The notes beneath the pieces were generated by a model that saw only the letters and a program-made list of their open reading frames with translations, made no database searches and was not told where the DNA came from. This document shows positions 12,515 to 24,439 of a DNA stretch of 64,000 bases, in pieces (positions within the stretch are counted from its first letter, which is position 1; every line of letters starts with the position of its first letter). This DNA is from Branchiostoma floridae. Its lineage: Eukaryota > Chordata > Leptocardii > Amphioxiformes > Branchiostomatidae. The stretch is taken from contig NC_049979.1 of NCBI RefSeq assembly GCF_000003815.2, positions 2,513,616 to 2,577,615 of the forward strand. Direction: 5' to 3'. The position numbers and the translations under genes were made by a program.

Positions 12515-13232
12515 AAACACACATAAATGTAGTAACGGTGTCCTCCCTTTTCCCGTTAGCCCTTCTGAGGGGACGATACAATACTCAATAAAATTGGCGG
12601 GCTATTATATAATAATCATGTTTTAGACATTGCCGTCGGAATCCGAAATAATCTTTTACTGTATGTGCAGCGTGCTTTCTCTGACACAAGTTAGTAAGAT
12701 TGGGACGGAAATCGACGTTTAGGTACCTGTAGCGTAAGTACAATAAGAACAAGACACCGAATGGTGAACTTAGCAACACTCCGCTGCTCCTAGATCTGGG
12801 ACATTGGGTGGCCAATAGAGGGGGAGGGGGGAGGGGTGTTTAAGATTATGGTCCTTGCTGCATGCTGCATCGGCTCTAAATCAGTGATGTTTCTTAAACC
12901 ATTTCTTAGGAAGGTATACGTGGGGCTTGAGCCCACAGAAATGCCTGAGGTGTACAGAGTTATTGCATGTCATTCATTACCAGTCTTCGGGCGAGGGTCC
13001 AGATTGACATTAGTGGGTTATCAACATACATAGCTACTGTGCCGCAGCGCAAAATACACAGTTAGCCCATCGATGGAGCGTAACCGACGTTTCTGGACAA
13101 CTGTGTATGTTTTTCTCTGGTGCTATCGGTTCATACTATCACGGACCGCTAGTGCGTATCGCGTAACGTTCATCATCCGATACCGTGGCAGCCATAGAAA
13201 AATGGCGCTGAGCACTTGTAAATACATGAAAA
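9254..13232. other. Intergenic, no gene seen
   Basis: About 4 kb without a supported gene. The open frame 10605-10928 (107 codons) has no recognisable domain, signal peptide or splice context. A TG dinucleotide array (12402-12512) and small TATG/TATA runs near 11620-11660 are the only clear low-complexity parts. Confidence 0.5.
12402..12512. repeat. TG dinucleotide microsatellite
   Basis: About 110 bp of nearly pure TG, with a few CG and TA interruptions. Confidence 0.95.
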
Positions 13233-13616
13233 TTCTTTATTGAGACACGACAAAAGTACAGCGACTTTCGTAAGGTCTACATGTATAACAGCTACTTACA
13301 GTACAACTAAACACACATATATGGATATCTATAGGTATGAATAAATCATATAGGGTCTAGTTTGTCATTTACACTATTGGTTCTATGGTATAAACATTCG
13401 TGGATATATTTGCCTGCTTGTACACAGTGAGGATTATCGCCTCCCAGAATGTAGTTGAGTTTATCTATCGAGCAGAGACTAGCAAATTCTTTAGAGCAAG
13501 CGGAAAGTAATGTGAACAGCTCTGTGCGTTTGTCATTATATCGAGAACATTCCATAACAAAGTGACGTTCGTCTTCGATCTCATTTGGGCAGAATGGACA
13601 AAACCTCTGGTCACGG
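13233..13616 (-). mobile_element. LINE 3' end with CPFC zinc motif
   Basis: The minus-strand frame reads RDQRFCPFCPNEIEDERHFV followed by MECSRYNDKRTELF. This is the CxxC...H...C zinc-binding segment found after the reverse transcriptase in many non-LTR elements. The low-coordinate side (CTTTATTGAGACACGAC from 13233) would be the 3' untranslated end with its AATAAAG signal. It is truncated. Confidence 0.75.
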
Positions 13617-14649
13617 GGAATTTACATGTACATGGTTGTACCTGGTGTCCCCGATCCTCTCACCCACACGTGTAACATTAGCCTGCAGAAGTTCAACACG
13701 GTGAAAACACTCGAGGCAAAGCTATGCTAATTAGCCCCCGGGTGAAACAGCAGTGTAGGATTACTCCGGATTTACATTTCCATTGGTCCCCTAACGACGA
13801 TTTCAGACAAGGGGCCTACATCTCGCAATTTACTGCTGAGCCTGTCTGACACGCATGAGGACCGTTAGCCGTCATTAGGTGCTGAAATTCAGGTTAACGA
13901 GGCTGAATGGAGCGCTGGACCTGTCTCAGCACGACACGGTGATTGGGAGAGCGCTGAGAGATAGTAGTTTGAAAATTGGGTCGTTGACTCGTGTTTGCGA
14001 TTTCGGTGTCCGTGCGCCCTGCTGTTTAAGTAATGGTGATCGCTGTAATTATTAAGCATCCCCCTGGAGATGGATTATCTCGCTTTGGTAAGGAATTGGG
14101 GATGCTTGTTTCTGTGTAGGACGGAAAGATGTACACAGCAGACAGTAGGGAAAGAAGTTTTGTACTGTGAAGTATGACGTGCTGCCTTTTCCAAGATACG
14201 TTATGCAGAAACCAAACGTCCAAATCGAGTAAAAAGTGATGGGTCCTCAGACTAGAAATAACCAATACATGTACTTACATGCTGCAAACACTCGTTGGGG
14301 AAAAGTTACGATGCCCTAGTCAATGTGTTTGAAGATTATCTCTTCACTTAGTTTGAGAGGTATGACGTGTTTTCATTTCGTGTCCCCACTGACAAGTTGT
14401 GCCGTGCTGGCTGATGGCGGTGTCTGTATGGCGCACTCGGGATGAGATGCCATGTATAATTGGGTACTAACAGATTAAGAATGTCGCCGTTTTGGTACAG
14501 ATGATACGTGCAGATAGTTTTGTAGGTGTTTTGTGCAAAACAATCATCATTGTGGGTCTAATGATTTCTGAAGCAGTGAACCTTAGTGAGGGCTGGTCTG
14601 GGCCTGTGTCTTTTCATACTCCTTTCGGGGCTGAAATTGATATCAGAAA
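13617..14649. other. Intergenic, no gene seen
   Basis: No gene could be supported. Confidence 0.5.
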
Positions 14650-14970
14650 CATGTCGCACAGAACAGCAGACGGTTTAGCACCAAGGGCAGGGACATTGGT
14701 AAACAATATGTCGCAGTACCAAACTGGCCGGAGCATTAAGGAAGGAGGTAAACAATTAGCCACAATACTCAACTGGCCGGATCTCCCATGACAGAGGTCA
14801 TTACCTATTTGTATACAATTTGCCACATTACAATATTTCCCGAGGTACTTAGGACAGAGGCCATCTCTATTGGTAAACAATTTACCACAGTACAAAACTT
14901 CCCGGTATACCAAGTATAGAGGCCATTGTCATTTGTAGAGAAGTTGCGGTAGTAAAGATAACGGCAGGCT
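14650..14970. repeat. Diverged tandem repeat, unit about 65 bp
   Basis: About five units share GGTAAACAATTTACCACAGT, then AAAACTTCCCGG and ACAGAGGCCATT, with substitutions and short indels. Units at 14696, 14751, 14810, 14870 and 14930 can be aligned by eye. Confidence 0.7.
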
Positions 14971-17650
14971 AGAGAGGATGCTATACCGTCTCTGACATCT
15001 GTCAATCAATCTTGTTCCCATGGCCGCGTCCTGTCAATCACTAACCGCCCCCCCCCCCCCCCCGTTCTCCTTCATTTCCTCACGACAGGATACGACAGGA
15101 TACGACAGGATACGACAGGATGCACATTTGTATCTCCGTTTGTAGCCATCATAAAAGGCTGGACTCTGCAACCCTGGCGCTGTCAGTTATCCATTCGTCA
15201 GTCGTGCAGTCGTGATCTGAAGCAGTTACAAAATGTCCTAGGGCCATGATTTATCTAATAAAGTTACTGATATTCTTATTTTCTAAGTCGAGGGTTAAAT
15301 CTTTTAAGTGGTATTATTCCTTAAATGTACCTTACTGGTCAGGAAATAGCTCTTTCGGACAATTTTGCCGCGAGGAAAAATACCCCGCAGTCGTTTTCTT
15401 TCCTGCGGAAGAGACTTTAGACAAAACTTGATTTCCGGCCTCCTTTCTGGGATGAAAGCGATTCCAAATGCCACCGATGCTTTGAGTATCAATTTCTGTA
15501 GAAAACATAATCAAAGTCTTGTAGAAAACACAGCATCGTTTCTCCGTAAGGCAATAAAATACATCAGAAGATAACTCATGAGATATCCGGGGGATTCAGG
15601 CATCTTTGTTGCAAGTTAGAAGCATTTCGGACGATGAATGACATTAGGCTGGATATGTCACCCACGCAGGGTGATTTATATAACAGTTAAATGTACTGCC
15701 AGCTTAGATGTTACCCATGTAATTCGTCCAGACACACCAGTGTATGTTACGCCTCCATGTGCAATAGTACTCGGCTGTATAAACACTAGTCTTAGTATTT
15801 GTACTTGACAAATGTACTATTGTTGTTGTTTTTTAATAATAAAACTAATAGATAAATGTACTGCCAGGTATCCAGCAAGCTGTAACCCGGACTATGATGT
15901 CTACAGCTACGACTGCTACATTTTTAGCCTTAAATCTGACACACTCTCGTCTTAATATCATTATCATCAGTCGAGGAAATTGTGAACATTGTCCCTGAGA
16001 AAGCTGTTTGCTTTATTCCTTACTGCATGTGACCATCCTACCATACTATACCGATTCTAACGTTTCAATGTGTAGCTCTGACATTGTGAAATATTATGCC
16101 TAATAAATCGTTCGGTGACAGTGATTTATCTATATGCTTTGGCCATACAAAGAAGGTTCAGGCATTCATCAAAACAGTAGGTATAGTATATATATCATAG
16201 TCATAGAATGTTTGCTCTTATCTCGACATTTTATAGGACATTACAAATAGACAAGTTGGTCCTACACGACTGAGGTGATGCACGGAGCTCTTTCAAGTAC
16301 CTAGTGGCTGTGCAATGTGTTTTTTAGCCAAGCACGCCGAGTGACTCTTCTCCATAAGTGCGTTTTGCTCTTTCACGTTTGGCTCCAGAAGCTTCCCATG
16401 TACGAGATGGCCAGCCTTGCTTCCCCACCCGAGCAGACGTGTGCAATTCCTCACTACATGTCCTACTGATGAAGCATGTAACACAACACAGATCCATGCA
16501 GCCTACAACATCTAATAACACCAACAACAGATGAATTTTATGCAGTATTTCAAGTAAATTTGCGGCAATCAGCCCCCATAGTTGCCCGTGAGTGGGCGGA
16601 GCTGCTGAGTTAAGTGGAGGCGACAGCGGGGCACATTTGCGCAGCGGTTCTCTCGTTAGAGTCCACAAATTACCACGCCAGGTAGCGGAGATTGCAATTT
16701 ATTTCGGCACCGTCGACCCAAATAGAAAAGTCAATTGAGAGAGAGTAAACGTGTTAAGGCATGATGATTGCGCGTTCGCCCACACGAATCTCCCGGGCAG
16801 GTACAAGCCGTATATTTGAGATAGGACAGCGCCAGGCTACCATAATGGGCTCTAAACATGTGTGAGTATTTCTCGCCGTGTCAGAGCGCAGAGCAACAGG
16901 CGGCCGCGCACGCAGAATACAAATGTCTCTGGTGACGTGCGAGGCAGTGCGAGGCGGGTCACACCGTCTGTAATAGGCAGTGAATATTGATGAATAATGA
17001 ATGATTTCACGAGCGCGGTGCTTCTGTGATAAGCGAAAAGTAAGCGCAGCTATCTACAGACAGCACACGCCTGCATTTTGGACCGATAGTCAGATTAGGG
17101 AAACGATATCTTATCAAGGGATCTGTGTTTTTGCTGTTTATGTCATTCCACACATCACAGAAAAAGTGGGCCCCTCGTCTTCGACTATCTCAGAAAAAAA
17201 AATAATTATATTTTAGTTATATAAGTTATATTTTAGAGTTAACCTTTAGACTAGAAAAGTCGTTTACTTTACTGTTTACCATTGTTTGTCCGTCATTTTG
17301 TCACTTGCAATTTGCCTTCAGGTAAAAATTTGCAATAAACATCAATGATCATCATTAGTAATCCAGGAGAAGCTAGGTCATATATAGATGGCCACATCAT
17401 CTGTTATGGTAAATCCGGCTAGCTAGACACCGCAACGTTTCAAACAGGAGGGAGGCTGGAAAATATGTCATTCTGTTTCGCTTCTCTCCCATATCGGATC
17501 GTTTCCACCATAGATAACCCGGCAAGCCATCCCGGTGGAAGGACTCGGCCGGAATGCTAAGTGGGAAGCGGCAGAGGAATTCGCATTCTGCAGGCTTCCC
17601 GTCAGTTTCTATCCAAGTGCATGGAAGATTCCCGTGGCTGGGTAGAAGCT
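14971..17650. other. Intergenic, small repeats only
   Basis: A poly-C run (15047-15063) is followed by four copies of the 10-mer ATACGACAGG (15085-15121). No gene is supported. Open frames on the minus strand at 16293-16668 overlap each other in different frames and have no family motif. Confidence 0.5.
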
Positions 17651-17654
17651 GCTT

Positions 17655-17662
17655 TGACGTCA
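17655..17662 (+). promoter_or_regulatory. Distal CRE palindrome TGACGTCA
   Basis: A perfect eight-base cAMP-response element lies about 180 bp upstream of the TATA box of the granin-like gene. CREs bind CREB/ATF factors. Chromogranin, secretogranin II and VGF promoters are known for CREs near the TATA box. Confidence 0.65.
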
Positions 17663-17740
17663 CTTCTCGAATTTCAGACCCCATGAAGAAGATATGAAAG
17701 GTGATACGCGGCACTCATGCAAGCGGGACGAGCGATCGTC

Positions 17741-17748
17741 TGACGTCA
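17741..17748 (+). promoter_or_regulatory. Proximal CRE palindrome TGACGTCA
   Basis: A second perfect CRE lies about 90 bp upstream of the TATA box. A half-type site TGCGTCA (17818-17824) follows just 14 bp before the TATA box. Three CRE-like sites within 170 bp support cAMP/CREB control of the downstream gene, although binding is inferred. Confidence 0.7.
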
Positions 17749-17790
17749 AAACCCCTGTCTGACGAGAGCGGAGGCGAGGTTGCTAGGAGC

Positions 17791-17803
17791 GTTGCCAGGC
17801 AAC
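17791..17803 (+). promoter_or_regulatory. RFX X-box GTTGCCAGGCAAC
   Basis: The 13-mer fits the RFX-factor X-box (GTNRCC, 0-3 bases, RGYAAC) and is a near-perfect inverted repeat. It lies 35 bp upstream of the TATA box, between the proximal CRE and the half CRE. RFX factors control ciliated sensory and endocrine genes in bilaterians. Function here is inferred from position. Confidence 0.6.
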
Positions 17804-17837
17804 TGATGAATGGCACATGCGTCATCGCCGGCTACGG

Positions 17838-17845
17838 TATAAATA
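17838..17845 (+). promoter_or_regulatory. TATA box TATAAATA
   Basis: A consensus TATA box sits about 190 bp upstream of the first in-frame ATG. It places transcription initiation near 17865-17872 (TTCCTGACAGGGACC). No ATG occurs between that point and 18031. Confidence 0.75.
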
Positions 17846-18030
17846 TCGGCTGACGAGCTCTTCCTGACAGGGACCAGCTCCGTTCGTCACTCAGGCCAGT
17901 TTCTCCGGTCGCTCTGAAGGCGCCTAGGCGGCACAACCCCGCTCCACGCCCCGACCGTCTACCCGGGACGAGCCGGTACAGCTCCGATCGAGACCATTCC
18001 AATCTGACTTCTTGCGCATTCCTTTCTTTA

Positions 18031-19440
18031 ATGGATACTTCCAGTGCGTGTAAGTTATTTTCCGATCCCTTGCAATTTTTTTACAGTTGACTAGAGAATT
18101 TTTTGAGAAAAAAATCTGCCAACTGTTTCCACGATGAAAAGCGATCAACAGTTGTAGAATGTATCCAGTTTTATCATTCTTGAACCCATAACCAGATTTT
18201 GTTCAGCTGTAAAGTACGTACTAGTGTGTCGCACGCACTGAGCGCTTTACCTGGCCTTGGCGGTGATGTGTGAAGATTTGCAATGTTACGGACTGAACGC
18301 GCAGAGCGGTGATGCGATTAGGCACCAGTGATGAGTCACCTGTGCCACTTGTTGACTTCAATTTTCTTGCTACCCCGTGTTTATGGCTTGCCTGTTCTTT
18401 CTCACACAGTTCGGATGATGGTGCGACTCCTGTGTCTGGTGGTCATCCTGGGGTGCACGCTGCCCGCAGCCTGGGGCTACCCGGCCGCCACCCTCCACCG
18501 CCGGACAAGGCGAGAAGCCTCCGCCCCGCCGAAGCCTCGCCCCGCCGAGAAGAGACAGGCCCCTCCCCGCGGCAGCCCGGGCCAGCTGGAGGAGAGCCTC
18601 CACCAGCTCCTGCGACAGGCCTCCCTCAACAAACCGGCCCAGCCCGCGCCTCAGATCGCCGCGCTCCGCCCCAAGCCACTCCAGCCAGTCTCAAACCAGC
18701 CAAGCTTCCAAAACATCGACCTCGGCTACCTCCTCGGCCCCGGTGGCAAGGACAGCGCTCCGCAAGTCGCCCCGCCCAAGTACGTCTCCACCCCGAAAGC
18801 CAACGCGGCGTCGGCCGCTGACCTCCAGGACTACCTCAACCTGTTGTCGCAGTACCAGCTGGGCGGAAACACCGCCGCCGCCTCCCCAAACCTCCTGGCC
18901 GCCAACTACCCCGCCACCACCGCCGGGCAGGCCGACCTCCTCCCGCCCGGCGCCTACCCACAGAACAGCTACACGGCGGACGACTACATCGAGGAGCTGG
19001 AGGACGCGGTGTCCTACATCATGAACAAGCTGTACCAGTACCAGGCCATGAAGCAGCTGGACAGCCAGTACGCCGACTACTACCAGCTGCTGCGAGAGAT
19101 GCCGGCCCCGCAAACCCGCGGGTTCGACTACGACGACTACCTGGATCTGCTGGACCCCACCCTGTACGGAGACGACCCAGCCTACGAGCAGGACTCGGCG
19201 GCGTACCGGGAGAACGAGCCCGCCCACGACGAGCAGGAATCCGCCGAGGACGAGATGGAGGGAGGAGAGTCCGAGGAAAGCAACAGCGCCGCCGGCAGCG
19301 GAGACGAAAGTTCGGCCGCAGAGACGGAAAAAGCCGACAAGGCAGCGGAGAAGAGCCCGTGCGCCGACAGAAAAGACTGCACCAAGAAGGATTCCGACAA
19401 GGCTGACCTAGTCACCCGCCTACACAAAACCAGAGACTAG
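18031..19440 (+). CDS. Granin-like / VGF-like secreted neuroendocrine precursor (candidate)
   Basis: Model: join of 18031-18049 and 18410-19440, giving 349 residues. The ATG at 18031 is the first after the TATA box. Donor CGT|GTAAGT (18050) and acceptor CTCACACAG (ends 18409) join it in frame to a large exon. Residues 1-29 form a signal peptide with hydrophobic core LLCLVVILGCTL and a likely cut after AAWG. A polybasic RRTRR (37-41) and KR (54-55) bracket a 12-residue peptide. The body is Pro/Gln/Tyr-rich with repeated DYLNLL (147-152), DYYQLL (229-234) and DYLDLL (249-254). Residues 261-322 are strongly acidic and Ser-rich. Two cysteines form CX5C (324, 330), followed by KK. Acidity, dibasic sites, a CRE/TATA promoter and near-single-exon coding resemble granins and VGF. 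I recognise no family motif, so orthology is unproven. ATGs at 18415 and 18418 are alternative starts that keep the signal peptide. Confidence 0.8.
18050..18409 (+). other. Intron 1 of granin-like gene
   Basis: A 360-bp GT-AG intron with donor GTAAGT and acceptor preceded by a pyrimidine tract (TGTTCTTTCTCACACAG). An ATG at 18328 inside this intron is open into the second exon, but that would require intron retention. Confidence 0.75.
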
Positions 19441-20385
19441 ACCTGACATCTTTATGATGTCGTTTGTACCAATTTTCAGTCGGGTCTAAACTAAAGGGAG
19501 TCAAAGATGAGTCACATATGAAACAGGTCTCCATCAATGAACCGGTCGAAGATTTCCATCTGTAATTGTCAGGAAGGTTTCCTCTGATAGGACTCGGGCT
19601 AGGGTTTCACTCTGTTGTAGGCGTTTAAAGTGATTTATTGTTTTACAACGATTGCTGGCGATTGTGGGTGAGTGTTGAAAATGACAATGTATATTTTTGT
19701 AACATACTGTAAAAAAGATATTGGATGTTATCTATGTCGAATTAATCGGAAAAATTGTACAGACGAACGACACAGTTGGGATTCTGCTGAGTCCGGTAGA
19801 AAACGGAAGAAGGGAAGCAACCGAAGATTCACTACCCAGGACTTAAATAACACCATTTTGTGCTGCATATTCGGACAAACTTATCAGGAATATTTCCAGC
19901 TTATTATCGATGTAACGTTACTAGCGGAACTCCAGGCTAACATATACAAGCAGACAAGCACGTAGTCTTTATATGCCTGTGTTTGTGCACGTCACCTTCT
20001 GTTGTGTATCTTGAATTCATGGGATTCTTTTTCCGCTGTCACCAAAAGTTGACCAACCGTTGCAAATATGGATATATATCTACTATACAGGAGCACTGTG
20101 TTAGGATTATGTAGGTTCGCGTTGACTACTAAGGAAACTTCGTGCTTCTCAAACCACCGAAGACGGACGACGAAAGCATGGCTTCCAAAAAAAATCAAGC
20201 GTTTCCAGTTCGCACGTATATTTTTGTAAGGAGTTGTTTGTACAGGAAATGCTAAGATATGATATCAATGTGACATTTAACCGGAGACGCACATGTTGGC
20301 GCAAACAAACAAGTCTGTGCAGATACGAGTTGTCAAGATTTTATCGCTTATCAGATGAAATAAATAAACGGACAGCAGTTTTCTA
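19441..20385 (+). other. Probable 3' UTR of granin-like gene
   Basis: No further coding is seen after the stop at 19438-19440. The first strong poly(A) signals are overlapping AATAAA hexamers at 20359-20368, so the mRNA may end near 20385. The exact end is not visible in the sequence. Confidence 0.45.
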
Positions 20386-20655
20386 GCCGAGTGTGTGCCG
20401 TGAATTAATTTCAATGGACGATGTCATTATCCGGACCACCCGGATATATCGGTCCTTTTCCGGCTGCATTTGCGGTTCCCCAAACTGTCTGATTTACTAG
20501 AAGGAAATTATCTCCGATTGGTTCCTGCCAATGTTCCTGGATAGCAATGAGCGAGAGTATTTATTTCCAAATCCCAAAGATACTAGTATCAGCTTCATGC
20601 GTCTTTCAAAAAGGCAGGAACCGCAAGTGCAGTGTTAATTTTCTCTTTAGAACGA

Positions 20656-20800
20656 AAGAAGACCTTTATTGGATTGCACACTTTGCCACACCAGGTCATA
20701 ACAAAGCATATGAAAGAGATGCAGTTAACAGATACAAAATGAGACAATCGTTAGATAAATCCAAGTTCTCATACTTTTTCATTTATAGTGAAAGGCGACG
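20656..20800 (-). mobile_element. LINE 3' end fragment
   Basis: GAAGACCTTTATTGGATTGC followed by CACACTTTGCCACACCAGG and CAAAATGAGACAAT aligns with the 3' end of the minus-strand LINE relic at 46264-46656. Both are reverse complements of an AATAAAGGTCTTC-type 3' end. Confidence 0.65.
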
Positions 20801-21184
20801 AAAAGTTAGGATTTACAATAAAACCAGCTCCTTCCGTGTACCTAGCCCGACATCGCCTACGAGTCAGCCCTGTCAGCCTTTAACGTGCACCTTAAGACAG
20901 AAACATGTATCTAGGAAGCTGCCCTCCCATCACAGGTTTTAAAAACTTGAACGCCCGCCATTGAGGTAGATAAGACTGAGCCAGGCGTGCTTTCAGTTGG
21001 GAACTAGCCAGTCAGATGTGAGTGATGTAATTGCGCATTAAAAATAGTGCAACTGAAGAAAAGCACGATACAAAAACTGATTGAGGAGAAAGTTTAAGGT
21101 TCATGTGTAACCGTCATAAACACTTGCCCCGGTGTGCGATGGAGATATTCCAAAGTTAGCTTGTGCGACCAAACTACCAGCCAA

Positions 21185-21541
21185 CTAACTAACCGACCAA
21201 CCAACCAACCAACTAACTAACCAGCCAACCAACCAGCCAGCCAGCCAGCCAACCAACCAACCAACCAACCAACCAACCAATCAACCAACCAACCAACCAA
21301 CCAACCAACCAACCAACCAGCCAACCAACCAACCAGCCAACCAACCAACCAACCAACCAACCAGCCAGCCAGCCAACCAGCCAACCAACCAACCAACCAA
21401 CCAACCAACCAACCAAACCAACCAACCAACCAACCAACCAACCAACCAACCAACCAGCCAACCAACCAGCCAGCCAACCAACCAACCAACCAACCAACCA
21501 ACCAAACCAACCAACCAACCAACCAACCAACCAACCAACCA
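21185..21541. repeat. CCAA/CCAG tetranucleotide satellite
   Basis: About 357 bp (near 89 units) of CCAA with interspersed CCAG and a few CTAA and frame-slip AAACC units. The minus strand is open in several frames as Trp-Leu-Val-Gly/Ala-Gly repeats. These frames are by-products of the tetranucleotide. Confidence 0.95.
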
Positions 21542-22820
21542 ATATTTATGATACCGTACCAGCCAGCCAACCAAACAGCTTTCACTAGAACAAAGCGTCC
21601 TTGAGTCGCGTTTTTAAAGGACAGCACCCGATTGTTACCTTTTTTTATTCTTGTGGAAAGGCGATTTCAAGCGTTCTTCATAAACCATCACCTGCACAAC
21701 GAGCGACACCATGTAATGGTTACACCCGGTGGGTACAGCAGTGTAATAGCCCATTCCTCCCCCGCACGAGCACAAGCCTACCATTACTCCTGGGCGCAGC
21801 CACCAGGACATCAGCAGTGCCAGCGCTTAATTACAGTCCCGCTATACCTCCCACCTACCGCACAAATGGGGAGACCTGGAACATAACAACTAGGTTTTAA
21901 TGTGACGTTTATTTCTCAACTTGTCAGCCTTCCACACATGTACGCTGGGAGGATTGGTAGCAATTTTGCTAACAGAACAAAAATCGCCATGTATTGTAGA
22001 GTCGGCAGCTGGTTGGTTGTAAGCGTTTGCTTTCAAAGAAGAAGCCGAATTGAATTTGTCCGGATACAGCCGGTACACATGTATTATCCTTTGGTACTAT
22101 TTGTTACAGTCACTGTGATGTCGTTATTATATTCATGCTTCTTCAACTTGTATTTCTACCACAGGGGCCTTGGGGGAAATAACTTCCAAATATATTGTTA
22201 CTTATCATCGCTAAGTACATAGCAACCACCATACATAGCATCAATAACAAAAGCAACATAAAAATGCATGAAAAGACTCTTCAAGACGAAGACCCTACCA
22301 CACGGTCCTTGCCTTAGGCAATAGCTCCATTCCAACCATTGCCTCCGCCCACAGCTACTTCCTTTGTGCTCGTTTTCTCTGCATCACATTCATCCCACAG
22401 ACCCCTTTCCTGGTTATCTTTCTAGTTGTTTGAACGGTTGACGGATGTTCAGATTGAGGGACGCCCGCAGTCAGCGCTAACTGCCTAACATTACGCGGGA
22501 GAATGCGGGTAGATGGATGATGATAAGGAAGAAACCGATAGTGGAACTACTCCAATGCATGGAGCCCCGCCCACGATATTTTCAATTATTAGAATACACT
22601 GGTATTCCCGCCACCAAAGAATTCAAGTGTGTCTGTTGATCTTTTGTCTTCATTCTCTTTGAGTGGAGATGCCTGAAAAGTAGACATGAATTGAAATAAA
22701 AAAATGAAAAGAGACCGGTAGTGGAACGACTCCACTGCCCGGCCATCCCCCCACGCCAGGCCCGGAGAGTGTTTGCTTTCAGATTCGGCCTTCTAATAAG
22801 CTAGCTGGACATTGGCGAGT
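21542..22820. other. Intergenic, no gene seen
   Basis: No gene is supported. A short direct repeat (GAAACCGATAGTGGAACTAC near 22531 and GAGACCGGTAGTGGAACGAC near 22710) flanks about 180 bp. Confidence 0.5.
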
Positions 22821-22998
22821 GTTCTCCAAGAAGAGGTTAGACCGGGTGTTTTTGACGTTTTAGGCTTTTTATGCGGCTTTCTATTTTGTACCGTTTTCTT
22901 TATGTCTCTCGCCCAAACATAGAGAAGACGGTACAAAACAGAAAACCCCATAAAAACCTCAAAAAAAAAGCCGGAGCCTAAACTCTGCTTGGAAAGTA
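22821..22998. mobile_element. Palindromic MITE (CAAGCAGAGGTTAGGCTCC family)
   Basis: The left end TCTCCAAGAAGAGGTTAG and the right end GAGCCTAAACTCTGCTTGGA are inverted. The interior carries TTTTGTACCGTTTTCTTTAT and its reverse complement. Related copies lie at 55995-56174 and 61205-61352. Non-autonomous. Confidence 0.8.
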
Positions 22999-23344
22999 AT
23001 TGCCGAACCGGCCCACGCACTTTCCCGTGATGATGTGATAGAATTAGAACAGGAGCGAGGCTCATACGTGCGTGGGTGTTTTGGCCACAGGTCAGATGCT
23101 TCTAAAGACAGGGATTATTCCAGCACTGACCACTTTAAAATTGTATGATAATCTTCCAAGTTTAGGCTAAGGTTCCAAGTAGAAAAAGGGGCCCTGTTGG
23201 GCAGTTCACGGACTGTTGGGGGACACTTTCGGGCTTAACCACTACGTGGCCCCGTGGGACACTTGCGACTCCCGGGATATGTTTGGGCCCGGCCGGGATA
23301 CGGGTTGAATTTAAGTTGGACTTAAACTGAACATGGCACCCGGT

Positions 23345-23548
23345 AAGGCTTAGGCCACATTTCCAAACCGGGGCCCGGCCGGGATGTTTTAAGAAACGAA
23401 AAATTACAAATTACCTAGAAATATACACAAATCATGCCCATGAATCTTATTTTGACATTTTGTGTATTTTGATGTCTTTTATATCATTCTTTTCGCTCCC
23501 GAAAGCTGCCCGGTCGGGCCCCTTTGTTGAAATGTGACTTAAGCCTAA
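23345..23548. mobile_element. MITE family G, second copy
   Basis: The left end has CACATTTCCAAACCGGGGCC and the right end has GGTCGGGCCCCTTTGTTGAA then ATGTGACTTAAGCCTA. The internal sequence (TTGTGTATTTTGATGTCTTT) matches the copies at 4584 and 36315. Confidence 0.85.
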
Positions 23549-24439
23549 CACATAGACCGTCGGCCACCCGTGGGGAACACCGAACGGTACCCCTTGGTAT
23601 CCGGCAGTCCGTCGGGACAAATTGTTTTCGGAGCCCGGCCGGGGCTACATCCCTGACGGGCACCGATGCTATTGGGACCTAAGCCTGAAAGGGCGATCCC
23701 CTTAAGTTAAGCTCTCTGTGACTCTCCCCAAACGTTAAACAGCTTAACGCCCCAGCAGAGGCACCCTAACCCCATAGTGTGCACATCGAAGTTCACAGCA
23801 CCGACGATGATAAGATTTCTTAGTTTGATCGCATATTGTACCTTCCGGTCGCTAGCCACTGCGCCATTTGCCTGGTATTCACTTTTTTTTTTAAGAAATC
23901 ATTTGATCGAGATCGTTAAGATTTAGTCAAGAGGACGCTTCACAAAGTCCGCTTTTAAATATCTGAAGTTCTACTGGTTCCCTACTGCTATGGCTCTGTA
24001 ACTAAAAGAGGTTTATTCTTGGTTTGTCTAATATCTAACTGGAACCCTTGACGTGATGCGAGTTCTGTGGCTGTGTTGACATGACCATGCAGACGTCTCA
24101 TTGCTGGTACCACGGATTGGATGAAGCAGAGCTCTTAGCGCGGTTTTGGCGTCAGGTTGCAGCCACGGTGTGTACGTGCGGTACGTGCTGTGGTGTCGGT
24201 CTTCTTATGTAAGGTCCAAATCTAGGACGTTCTTTGATCTCAAGGACGAACCAGTTAAGTGCGCGCGATGAAAAGGCTGCTTCTTCGCCAACCCCGAACA
24301 GATATATTTCTATGGCTCGTTTTGACCTTAAGTCTGTTTTCTGCGCTTTCTATGTCTATCGTATGGTGCGGAGTACGTACATGGACAGGACACACATATT
24401 CTAGAGACATGAAATTGCAGGACGAAGGAGCACAAAACA
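23549..24439. other. Intergenic, no gene seen
   Basis: No supported gene. Open frames at 24255-24504 on both strands overlap the start of the following repeat. Confidence 0.5.

Noticed and set aside
18328-18414. Upstream ATG extending the granin-like exon to 370 residues
   Set aside because: Lies in an intron with a strong acceptor at 18409. The first ATG in exon 1 (18031) joins in frame and keeps a proper signal peptide.
18309-19227. Other-frame and antisense open frames over the granin-like exon (up to 178 codons)
   Set aside because: Shadow frames of a GC-rich coding exon; compositions rich in Arg/Pro or Val/Gly without signals.
21213-21627. Trp-Leu-Val-Gly repeat proteins on the minus strand
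   Set aside because: Direct translation of a CCAA tetranucleotide satellite.
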